Source: JBFMAI01 sp040755725
GTDB taxonomy: Bacteria > Planctomycetota > Phycisphaerae > UBA1845 > Fen-1342
DNA length: 64,000 nucleotides
Direction of reading: 5' to 3'
Assembly: GCA_040755725.1 (NCBI GenBank)
Contig: JBFMAI010000017.1
Coordinates: forward strand, 62,001-126,000
The notes under the pieces were generated by a model that was not told where the DNA came from, searched no databases, and saw only the letters and a program-made list of their open reading frames with translations. Made by a program: the position numbers and the translations under genes. Positions 24,213 through 31,618 of the stretch are shown in pieces. Position 1 is the stretch's first letter. Every line of letters begins with the position of its first letter.

Positions 24213-24318
24213 AGAATTCAAAATGCAAAAGGCAGAATGAAAAGAGGGGGTTGCCGCTGGCAACCCCGCCGCCGACACAACGGCACTTTTTGAGTTTTGC
24301 CGTTGCCCTTTTGAATTC
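24213..24318. repeat. Nested inverted repeat between 23S and 5S
   Basis: Left arm 24213-24243 (GAATTCAAAATGCAAAAGG...) and right arm 24283-24318 (…GTTGCCCTTTTGAATTC) are imperfect inverse copies built of AT-rich 7-9 nt words. Between them is a perfect 9-bp hairpin, GGGGTTGCC-gct-GGCAACCCC (24247-24267). The AT-rich arms stand out sharply from the local base composition. It occupies the 23S-5S spacer and would be transcribed with the rRNA. Confidence 0.65.
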
Positions 24319-24333
24319 CAGCGCACACAGACT

Positions 24334-24441
24334 GCCGGTGACCACACGTGCGGGGCCACACCTGATCCCATTCCGAACTCAGTAGTTAAGCCCGCCCGGC
24401 CGATGGTAGTCCTGATCGGGCAAGAGTAGGTGATTGCCGGC
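24334..24441 (+). rRNA. rrf: 5S ribosomal RNA
   Basis: About 108 nt. The conserved core CACACCTGATCCCATTCCGAACTCAG, AGTTAAGCCC and CCGATGGTAGT is clear. The terminal helix GCCGGTGACC pairs with GGTGATTGCCGGC and sets the ends. It lies about 230 bases after the 23S end, beyond a repeat block, and immediately before a strong hairpin. Confidence 0.95.
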
Positions 24442-24447
24442 TTTGAC

Positions 24448-24477
24448 GGCCCGGCGTTCCGCGCGGAACGCCGGGCC
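24448..24477. terminator. GC hairpin ending the rRNA cluster and the facing response-regulator gene
   Basis: A perfect 13-bp stem, GGCCCGGCGTTCC, with loop GCGC, extendable by flanking GAC/GTC. It lies 6 bases after the 5S 3' end and 25 bases before the stop of the convergent gene at 24503. Only a short T-rich run (GTTTCC) follows, so it may stop transcription by structure in both directions. Confidence 0.6.
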
Positions 24478-24502
24478 GCCGTCGTTTCCGGACGCCCTCA
24501 CC

Positions 24503-25153
24503 CTACGGCTCGGCCAGCCCTTCGCGGATCGCGTACCGCGCCAGTTGCACGCGGTCGTGGATGTCCAGCTTCGCCATCATGCTGGCCGTGTGGCAGTTCA
24601 CCGTGCGCTCACTAAGCCGCAGCACCTCGGCGATCTCTCGCTTCGACAGGCCCCGGGCGATGTACTGGAGCACTTGCAGCTCCCGCCGCGTCAATCCCGC
24701 CCCGCGCGTCTGGCGGGCCCCACCCAGCCGCGGTCCGCCAGTCCCGATCACGATCCGGGCCTGAACATCGGGCGAGTAGTACGCCGACCCGGCCGCCACC
24801 GCGCGGATGGCCCGCACCACAACTTCGGGCCGCTCGTTCTTGGTAATATACGCCGATGCACCGACCATCAACGCCTGATCGATGTAGCGGTCGTGAAAGA
24901 ACGCGCTGAGGAACACCACCCGCGCCCCGCCAGCCTGAATCCGCCGGGCCGCGTCGAACGCCACCTGCCCCGGCATGTCGATGTCGAGCACCACGATGTC
25001 AGGCTTGAGCTGCTCGGCGTCGCGGACCGCGTCGTCCGCCGTCCCGACATCGCTGACCACTTTGAAGTCGGGTTCGGCCTCCAGGGTGCGGCGCAGCGTG
25101 GTGCGAACCAAGGCGTGATCGTCGGCCAGTATGATCGCGATGGGCCTGTTCAT
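24503..25153 (-). CDS. NarL/FixJ-family response regulator
   Basis: 216 aa. The receiver domain (1-125) has acidic residues in LADDH, the phospho-accepting Asp57 in VVLDIDMPG and the conserved Lys in YITKNERPE. A Pro/Gly-rich linker leads to a LuxR-type HTH (about 152-212: LTRRELQVLQYIARGLSKREIAEVLRLSERTV). The recognition helix has HTASMMAKLDI, a normal GerE pattern. It should bind DNA on phosphorylation by a histidine kinase, but no kinase gene is nearby, so the signal and targets are unknown. It is an orphan regulator facing the rRNA cluster. Confidence 0.93.
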   Translation of the reverse strand: MNRPIAIILADDHALVRTTLRRTLEAEPDFKVVSDVGTADDAVRDAEQLKPDIVVLDIDMPGQVAFDAARRIQAGGARVVFLSAFFHDRYIDQALMVGASAYITKNERPEVVVRAIRAVAAGSAYYSPDVQARIVIGTGGPRLGGARQTRGAGLTRRELQVLQYIARGLSKREIAEVLRLSERTVNCHTASMMAKLDIHDRVQLARYAIREGLAEP

Positions 25154-25470
25154 TCGCGAGCCTCAAGACGCAATTGGCCGGCCGGGCCGCCGGACACGGC
25201 ACCGAGAATGCGTCAGAAATCCGTGCGGGCCACCGAGCACAACCCCGCCTGCCTGCGCGCGGGCCGTCGTGGCCGGCCGCTTGTGCGGCTGGTTCTGCCG
25301 GCCGCTCCTGGTCGGCGAGTGCCGAGCGCCCGTAGACCGGCTACCCATAACCTAACACTGGGCTCGGCGCACGGCAATGCTCGCGGGGCGGTGTTGTGCT
25401 GGGCGGTCGCGCGTGGCAGAATCTCGCTTCCACGGACAGGTCCGCGCGGTCTTTGCTGAAGGAGTCGAGT
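25154..25470. other. Intergenic region between divergent genes, 317 bases
   Basis: Separates the response regulator (minus) from mltA (plus). I see no gene. CCATAACCTAACACT near 25348 is a slightly AT-richer patch that could hold promoter elements, but no boxes are convincing. Confidence 0.4.
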
Positions 25471-26688
25471 ATGCGGCGTGTTGCGCTCGCGGTGTTGGCG
25501 GGGCTGACCTTGGCGGCATTGCGCGTCGGCTGCGCCAAGCCGGCCGGCGAAATGGAGGCGTATCGGCCGCCGGTGGAGAAGGACTACGGCCGCCCGCTGC
25601 CGCCCGGCGCCTTGGCGCTGCGGAAGATCGGCCCGGAGGACTACCCGGACTTTGGGCGGGGCTTTGACCAGCGCGCCGGTTTGGAGCAAGCCGTGCGGCA
25701 TAGCCTCGCATACCTCGCCAAGCCCTCCAGCCAGCGCTACTTCCCCTACGGCGACATCACCCACGAGCGGGCGATCGCGTCGCTGGAGCGGTTTCTCGAA
25801 GTGCTGGCGACGGCACAAACGCCGGCGGCGCTGAACGAGGCGATTCGCGCCGACTTCGACGTCTACCAGTCGGTCGGCTGCGATGACCGGGGCACCGTCT
25901 ACTTCACCGGGTACTACTGCCCGATCTTCGACGGACGGCGTGAGCGGGTCGGGCCGTACCGCTATCCGCTCTACGCCTTGCCGCCTGACCTTGCAAAGGA
26001 CGAGGAGGGTCGCACCCTGGGTCGCAGGAACCCCGATGGTTCGCTGAACCCGCGCTACCCGAGTCGGCGGGAGATCGAGGAAGGGCGTCTGCTGGACGGT
26101 CTCGAGATCGCCTGGCTCAAGAGCCCGTTCGAGGCTTACGTCGTCACCGTGCAGGGGTCGGCTAAGCTGCGGCTGGGCGACGGTTCGCTGTACGAGCTGG
26201 GTTATGCCGGCAACAACGGCCACGAATACACGCCCGTGTCGGCGGCGATGATCGCCGATGGAGTTATCAGACGTAACGAGCTTTCGCTTCAGACACTCTT
26301 GCGATACTTCAGCGAGCACCCCCAGCAAGTGTACCACTACTGCTGGAAGAATGAGCGTTATGTGTTCTTCCGCGAGGCCCCCGGTGGGCCGTTTGGGAGC
26401 CTGAACACGCCGGTGACGCCATATCGCTCGATTGCGACGGACAAGGAAGTCTTTCCGCGGGCGTGCTTGTCGTTCCTAACCACAACTTTGCCAATGGTTT
26501 ATGATGGGCAGGTCGTTGAAGCGCCGTACGGTGGGTTCGCCCTGGACCAGGACACGGGCGGGGCGATTCGAGCGGCTGGACGGTGCGACGTGTTCATGGG
26601 AGTGGGTTCGTCGGCGGAGGCGATTGCCGGCCGGACCGGAGCCGAGGGGGCGCTGTACTACCTGTTTGTTCGCGATCGTTCCCGATAG
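25471..26688 (+). CDS. mltA: MltA-type membrane-bound lytic murein transglycosylase
   Basis: 405 aa from ATG 25471 (AAGGAG upstream). A signal peptide ends in AALRVGC, a lipobox-like site with Cys22 but an unusual Arg at -3, so outer-membrane lipoprotein anchoring is likely but not certain. The MltA domain shows VYFTGYYCPIFDG and GNNGHEYTPV, and the C-terminal 3D domain has DQDTGGAIRAAGRCDVF, which holds the catalytic aspartates. The enzyme cleaves peptidoglycan glycan strands to 1,6-anhydromuropeptides. Its presence argues that this organism makes peptidoglycan. Confidence 0.9.
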   Translation: MRRVALAVLAGLTLAALRVGCAKPAGEMEAYRPPVEKDYGRPLPPGALALRKIGPEDYPDFGRGFDQRAGLEQAVRHSLAYLAKPSSQRYFPYGDITHERAIASLERFLEVLATAQTPAALNEAIRADFDVYQSVGCDDRGTVYFTGYYCPIFDGRRERVGPYRYPLYALPPDLAKDEEGRTLGRRNPDGSLNPRYPSRREIEEGRLLDGLEIAWLKSPFEAYVVTVQGSAKLRLGDGSLYELGYAGNNGHEYTPVSAAMIADGVIRRNELSLQTLLRYFSEHPQQVYHYCWKNERYVFFREAPGGPFGSLNTPVTPYRSIATDKEVFPRACLSFLTTTLPMVYDGQVVEAPYGGFALDQDTGGAIRAAGRCDVFMGVGSSAEAIAGRTGAEGALYYLFVRDRSR

Positions 26689-26714
26689 CGGTCACGGATT
26701 TTCTTGGATTTTTG

Positions 26715-26743
26715 TTGACGTGGCATTTGGGTGAGCTGACAAT
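26715..26743 (+). promoter_or_regulatory. Candidate promoter of the sigma-factor gene
   Basis: TTGACG (26715-26720), a 17-base spacer, then GACAAT (26738-26743), in an AT-richer stretch directly behind mltA. It gives a leader of about 190 bases before ATG 26939, containing the palindrome at 26828-26846. Confidence 0.5.
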
Positions 26744-26827
26744 ATTAGACGACTGGAGTCATAGCTCTTCGGTCTACTTGAGGAGAGCAATCGAAAAGAA
26801 AGCTTACCGTCAAGCAACTAGGCTCGG

Positions 26828-26846
26828 TCGAACGATCATCGTTCGA
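26828..26846. promoter_or_regulatory. 19-base palindrome in the sigma-factor leader
   Basis: TCGAACGAT-C-ATCGTTCGA: perfect 9-base arms around one central base, about 90 bases downstream of the candidate promoter and 92 before the start codon. The size and symmetry fit a dimeric repressor operator; as RNA it could also fold. No regulator is known for it. Confidence 0.5.
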
Positions 26847-26938
26847 AAGAATCATCTTATCCATCTGGTTATTGGCGACCGACCCGAGCTGCGGGGTGTG
26901 AGTCTGCCCCGTGTCGGCCTCCGAAAGGAGGGAGCCAG

Positions 26939-28627
26939 ATGGATCGCTACGCGCTTCCCAGTATTCGTTCACTCGTGCTGCAGCTCATGCGAGGTCCGCG
27001 CCGGCTTCGCCTGCGCCAACTCCTCAGCATAGAGTTCCTGCTCAGCGTTATAGAGGGCCAACGCGAATACCCCTACGAGTTTGTGTGTCACGCCCTCACC
27101 GGGTTCCGCCCCACTTCCGCGCTGGGCAATGGTCGCCTGCTTGACGGCCAGAGCTTGGTGAGCGACCTGGTCGTCCTCGCCGAGGACATCAGCGCCGACG
27201 CCGGTCTGGTTCTGCAACTGTGGCCCGAGCCGGTGTACGCCGTCCATGACTTGGCGGACCGCTTCGACGTTAGCACGAAGACGATCTTCCGGTGGCGGCG
27301 TCGGGGGCTGGCCGGGTGGCGGTTCCTCGTCGAGGACCGACGGACGCGTCTGTTGTTCGTGGACCGGTGCGTGCGGCGGTTCGTGGCCCAGAACACCGGC
27401 CTCGTGACGCGGGGGGGTAACTTCTCGCAACTGACGCCGGCGGAGCGTGAGCGCATCCTCGTGCGGGCGCGGGAGTTAGCCGGGGGTGACGGTTATCGGA
27501 CGGTCAACGCGGTCGCGCGGACGATTGCGGGCGAGGCCGGTCGTGCGGTCGAGACGATCCGACTGATTCTCAAGCACCATGACGAAGCAAACCCGGGGGC
27601 CGGCATTTTCAACCGCTCGCCGCTCCAGGTTGAGGCGAACGATCAGCGGTTGGCGGTTTGGGAGGCGTACACCGAAGGGACTTCGGTCGAGGCGCTGGCC
27701 GTGCGATTTGAACGCCCCATCGCGTGGGTCTACCAGACGATCACGCAGATGCGGGCGCGTGAGTTGCGGGTACGGAAGATCGAATCCGTTGGGAGCCCGG
27801 ATTTCGAGGCGCCGGATGCGGAGCAGACGATACTGCATCCGGCGCCTTCCGTCCCCCTCTACCGCGAGACGCCGCCGACGGCGCGCCGCGCCCCCAGTGC
27901 CCTGCCCGCCTACCTGGCGAACCTCTTCCGCTTGCCGCTGTTGACGCCCGAGGGCGAGTTCATTCTCTTCCGGCGGATGAACTACCTGCGGCACAAGGCA
28001 CGGCAAGCGGTCGAGCGGTTGGACCCGGACACGGTTTCGGCGGCGGAACTGGACCGAATCGAGGGCTGGCTGCGGCAGGCCGAGGCGGTCAAGAACGAGA
28101 TTGTACAGGCGAACCTGCGGCTGGTGGTCAGCATCGCCAAGCGGCACGTGCAGCCGCGGCAGGACCTGTTCGAGCTGATCAGCGATGGCAACGTCTCGCT
28201 GATGCGGGCCGTCGACAAGTTTGACTACACGCGTGGGTTCAAGTTCAGCACCTACGCCTCGTGGGCGATCATGAAGAACTTCGCCCGCTCGATTCCCGAG
28301 TCGCGCCGCCATGCGGACCGGTACCAGACCGGCTGGGACGAAGTCCTGGAGACGGTGGGCGCCACGCTGCCCGAGGAGCACAACGGCGAGCACCTCGCCG
28401 TGGTGCGGCGTAGTCTGGACCGCATGTTGGCGACCCTCGATCCGCGGGAGCGGGCGATTCTGCGGCAACGCTACGGGCTCGACGACGCGGGCGCCCCGCG
28501 GACGCTGGAGCAGATTGGCCAGCGGTTTGGGGTCTCGAAGGAGCGCGTGCGGCAGTTGGAATCGCGCGCCTTGCTGAAGCTCCGCGGCGATTTCGAGGCC
28601 GAGGCCGAGGAACTGGTCGGCGCGTAA
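26939..28627 (+). CDS. Sigma-70 family factor with a long HTH-bearing N-terminal region
   Basis: 562 aa. The C-terminal half is a sigma factor: region 1.2-like LPLLTPEGEFILFRRMNY, region 2 with NLRLVVSIAKRHVQPRQDLF, then ISDGNVSLMRAVDKFDYTRG and FKFSTYASWAI, and region 4 with GVSKERVRQLESRALLKLR. The first 300 residues are not a normal region 1.1. They include VHDLADRFDVSTKTIFRWRR (about 100-125), a MerR/excisionase-like helix-turn-helix, and a second helical stretch with VARTIAGEAGRAVETIRLIL. An N-terminal DNA-binding module joined to a sigma core is seen in planctomycetes; its purpose is unknown to me. Start at ATG 26939 follows AAAGGAGGGAGCC. Not the main RpoD, whose composition differs. 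Confidence 0.88.
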   Translation: MDRYALPSIRSLVLQLMRGPRRLRLRQLLSIEFLLSVIEGQREYPYEFVCHALTGFRPTSALGNGRLLDGQSLVSDLVVLAEDISADAGLVLQLWPEPVYAVHDLADRFDVSTKTIFRWRRRGLAGWRFLVEDRRTRLLFVDRCVRRFVAQNTGLVTRGGNFSQLTPAERERILVRARELAGGDGYRTVNAVARTIAGEAGRAVETIRLILKHHDEANPGAGIFNRSPLQVEANDQRLAVWEAYTEGTSVEALAVRFERPIAWVYQTITQMRARELRVRKIESVGSPDFEAPDAEQTILHPAPSVPLYRETPPTARRAPSALPAYLANLFRLPLLTPEGEFILFRRMNYLRHKARQAVERLDPDTVSAAELDRIEGWLRQAEAVKNEIVQANLRLVVSIAKRHVQPRQDLFELISDGNVSLMRAVDKFDYTRGFKFSTYASWAIMKNFARSIPESRRHADRYQTGWDEVLETVGATLPEEHNGEHLAVVRRSLDRMLATLDPRERAILRQRYGLDDAGAPRTLEQIGQRFGVSKERVRQLESRALLKLRGDFEAEAEELVGA

Positions 28628-28635
28628 GCGGGACG

Positions 28636-29820
28636 TCAGGCGGGCGGGCGACCGAGCCGGGCCCGCAGGTTGTCCAGCACGTTCATGAAGTTGATGAACG
28701 AATCGTAGGGGGAATCATACGGGTTGAAGTACTTGTGGACGGCGCCGTCGGCGTAGTGCTTGGTGGACATGTAGTAGAAGTGGTCTGATGTCTGGAGCCG
28801 GCGCCAGTCGTGCAGCAGCGCCTCATCGCCGCGCTCCAGGACCAGCGGCTCAAGACGGTAGAGCTCGTGCAAGGCGTTGGACTGCATCGCGTTGCCGAGC
28901 CACGCCGACAGGTCGCGCTCCACGTCGGCCCACGAAATCATGTGCGGGACGTCGTATTCGCCGGCCGCCGGGAAGGCCGCCGCGCATTCCCCCGGCGTGC
29001 GGAAATCGGTGTCGCCGCGACGCAGGATCGCCGCCGGCAGCGCCCGCAGGAAGTCGAAGATCCCCGTCTCGGCCCACTGGTGTTCGCCGAACGTCTCGTA
29101 GTCCATGAACAGGTTCACGACCTGTCCGTCGCCATCGGCGCGGCCGACCCAGGTGGCGAACTTGTCCGCGGTGAGGGGCCACTCGGGCCAATCCCGGTTA
29201 GAGAAGCGAAACGCGATGTCGTCGGACAGCCGGTAGTTCTTCAGCAGGAGCTTCAGGTCGGGACGACTAGGGGGGTAGTAGAGTCGGGCCGGGGACCGAT
29301 ACCCCAGCAGGTGGTCGGCCCCTTCGCACAAGACGGCCTGGAACCCCAGGTCGGCGGCGGCCCGCGCCAGCTCGTTGTTGTAGATCAGCTCCGTGTTGCG
29401 GAACACGGTCGGAGTCTGCCCGAAGAGACGCTGGATCAGCCGGCGGTGAAGATCGACCTGCGCCGTGAACTCCTGCCGGGAGTAGAGGAAGCTCAGGGAG
29501 TGGTAGTACGTTTCGGCCAGAAACTCGACCGCGCCGGTTTCGGCCAGTGTGCGGAAGGAGTCCAGCACCTCGGGCGCGAACCGCTGGAACTGCTCGATGA
29601 TCAAGCCGGTCAGGCTGAACGCGACGCGGAACCGTCCTTCGTGACGGTCGATCAGCTCGCGCAGGACCGCGTTGGCAGGCAGGTAACAACGGGTGGCGAC
29701 CTTGCGCAGGATTTCCTGATTGACGGGGTTGTCGAAGTAGTCCGCGCCCCGGTCGAAGATGCTGAATCGTCGCAGCCGGAACGGCTGGTGAACCTGAAAG
29801 TAGAAACAGACGGACGCCAT
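28636..29820 (-). CDS. Glycoside hydrolase family 57 (alpha-amylase-like)
   Basis: 394 aa. The N-terminus VCFYFQVHQPFRLRRF is the GH57 opening (HQP motif). The nucleophile is likely Glu144 in RNTELIYNNE and the acid/base Asp240 in MDYETFGEHQ, both standard GH57 motifs. These enzymes hydrolyse or rearrange alpha-glucans in the cytoplasm. It lies 9 bases after the GT4 gene at 29830-31161, so the two are surely one operon and probably process glycogen or a maltodextrin. The stop is 8 bases from the convergent sigma-factor stop. Confidence 0.92.
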   Translation of the reverse strand: MASVCFYFQVHQPFRLRRFSIFDRGADYFDNPVNQEILRKVATRCYLPANAVLRELIDRHEGRFRVAFSLTGLIIEQFQRFAPEVLDSFRTLAETGAVEFLAETYYHSLSFLYSRQEFTAQVDLHRRLIQRLFGQTPTVFRNTELIYNNELARAAADLGFQAVLCEGADHLLGYRSPARLYYPPSRPDLKLLLKNYRLSDDIAFRFSNRDWPEWPLTADKFATWVGRADGDGQVVNLFMDYETFGEHQWAETGIFDFLRALPAAILRRGDTDFRTPGECAAAFPAAGEYDVPHMISWADVERDLSAWLGNAMQSNALHELYRLEPLVLERGDEALLHDWRRLQTSDHFYYMSTKHYADGAVHKYFNPYDSPYDSFINFMNVLDNLRARLGRPPA

Positions 29821-29829
29821 CGGGTTCGA

Positions 29830-31161
29830 TCAGCTCGCTGTCGGCCCCAGGGCCGCTGTGTACACCTTGAGGCAATTCTCCGCGGAGTCCGTCCAACTGA
29901 ACCGCTTGACCTCGAAACTGCCGTGGTCGCGCAAGGTGGCGTGCAAGGGGGGGTGGCGCAGGACGGCAATGATCTTGTTGGCCATTTCGTCCACGTCCCA
30001 GAAGTCGACCTTCAGAGCGTGTTTGAGCACCTCGGCCACCCCGCTCTGCTTGGAGATCAGCACGGGCACGTCGTTGGAGAGGGCCTCCAGCGGCGTGAGA
30101 CCGAAGGGCTCGGAGACCGACGGCATGACGTACAGGTCGGCCATGCGGTAGATGCGGCGGACGTCGTTGCCGCGCAGAAAGCCGGTGAACAGGACCTTGT
30201 GGCCGATGCCCATTTCGGCGGCCATTTCGATCATGCGGCGGATCATGTCGCCGCTGCCGGCCATCACGAAGCGCACGTTGTCCATGACCTCCAGCACGCG
30301 CTTGGCCGCGGCGAGGAAGTACTCGGGCCCCTTCTGCATCGTGACGCGGCCGAGGAACAGGACGATCTTGTCGTCCCGCGTGATGGGCGGGAGTTCGACC
30401 GGCGGCGCGTCGCTCTCATCAATGGCGTTGTAGACCACCTCGACCTTCCGCGGGTCCACCGCGTAGTGCTTCAGTACGATGCTGCGGGTCAGGTGGCTGA
30501 CGCAGATGACCTTGGTGGCGGCGTGCATGCCGGCCCGCTCGATGTCGTAGATCCGCTGGTTAACGTGCAGGCCGGAGCGGTCGAACTCGGTGGAATGCAC
30601 ATGGACGACCAGGGGGCGGCCGGTTTCGGCCTGGACGGCCATGCCGGCGAGGTAAGTCATCCAGTCGTGAGCGTGGATGACGTCGAACTCCTCGTCGATT
30701 GCCAGTGCTGCGGCCAGAGCGGCGTACCGCTCAATCTCCGAGAACAGGTCGCCCGCGTAGTTATCGGCCGGTGGAGCTGTGATGCCCGCTGCGGCGGCCT
30801 GGGCCCCCCTCCGACGGCGTCGCGGCCGACCTCGCCCCGGGGCCAGTCGACCCCCGGCCACGTCCTCATCCTCTGTGCGGGCTTCGTCCGGGCGTGCGTA
30901 CGGCCTCAGCGTGGCCGCCACCGCCCGGAACTGCGTGTGCCGGAACAACCCTGTGGTGTCGATAATCTTGCCTTCTGCGGCGGCAGTCGCGGGGGACAGA
31001 ATCTCGACGTGGGAACCCTCCGGGTTCGTCACCGCGCGGGGCAGGACAAAGAGCACCTCCACACCCAGACGGTCCAGGGCGCGCGTCAGCCCGAAACAGG
31101 CTGTGCCGAGCCCGCCACTGATGAAGGGCGGAAACTCCCAGCCCAGCATGAAGACCCTCAT
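29830..31161 (-). CDS. GT4-family glycosyltransferase (glycogen synthase-like)
   Basis: 443 aa, GT-B fold. The start MRVFMLGWEFPPFISGGLG is the starch/glycogen synthase-like donor-site entry. The C-terminal half has LFLGRVTMQKGPEYFLAAA and PSVSEPFGLTPLEALSNDVP with the E-x7-E acidic pair of GT4 enzymes. A polar insertion of about 45 residues rich in Arg, Ala and Pro (about 95-140) interrupts the N-terminal domain. It is paired with the GH57 gene directly downstream. A UDP- or ADP-glucose-using alpha-glucan synthase is the likely role, by analogy with other GT4-GH57 pairs (inference). Confidence 0.88.
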   Translation of the reverse strand: MRVFMLGWEFPPFISGGLGTACFGLTRALDRLGVEVLFVLPRAVTNPEGSHVEILSPATAAAEGKIIDTTGLFRHTQFRAVAATLRPYARPDEARTEDEDVAGGRLAPGRGRPRRRRRGAQAAAAGITAPPADNYAGDLFSEIERYAALAAALAIDEEFDVIHAHDWMTYLAGMAVQAETGRPLVVHVHSTEFDRSGLHVNQRIYDIERAGMHAATKVICVSHLTRSIVLKHYAVDPRKVEVVYNAIDESDAPPVELPPITRDDKIVLFLGRVTMQKGPEYFLAAAKRVLEVMDNVRFVMAGSGDMIRRMIEMAAEMGIGHKVLFTGFLRGNDVRRIYRMADLYVMPSVSEPFGLTPLEALSNDVPVLISKQSGVAEVLKHALKVDFWDVDEMANKIIAVLRHPPLHATLRDHGSFEVKRFSWTDSAENCLKVYTAALGPTAS

Positions 31162-31618
31162 GACAACCTCACCGCCGGCTGCCGATGCCCATGAGTTATC
31201 CCGTCATGCCGCGGCGTGGACAGCGCCCTCCCTTAGCGCTGTCGCGCGGGACCGGCAAGACCCGCAGCACATACGGGGCGGGAGCTTACCACCCGTTGTT
31301 GGGGGCTGTCAATGACCATAATGACCAAATCGTAAGCGGATGGGCCGCCGTTGAGCGGCAAACGATGATTTCTCGGAAACTGGCGTCCAGCAGTGGCGTA
31401 AACCGCCCCAGCGCGGTATCTTGTGGGTTTAATGGCCGGTCGTGTCGGCGGCCGAGGTCGCCGGCGCGCCCGAACGGCACGTCGGGAGTCGGGTGGCAAC
31501 CGGCTCGCGGCGGTGAATGGGGTGCTGCCGCCGACCGGCGCGCGGCAGCCGGCCCTGTCTGGTTGCGCAGTCCCCGCGATCTGCCTAGGCATGATCGCGT
31601 GGTCTGACGGAGTTGTAC
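31162..31618. other. Divergent intergenic region, 457 bases
   Basis: Between the GT4 gene (minus) and infB (plus). On the minus strand TTGACA (31312-31307) stands 18 bases from TAAGCT (31288-31283), a fair promoter for the GT4-GH57 operon with a leader of about 120 bases. A direct repeat AATGACCATAATGACC overlaps the -35 side (31311-31326) and could be a regulator site. The remainder is featureless. Confidence 0.4.
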
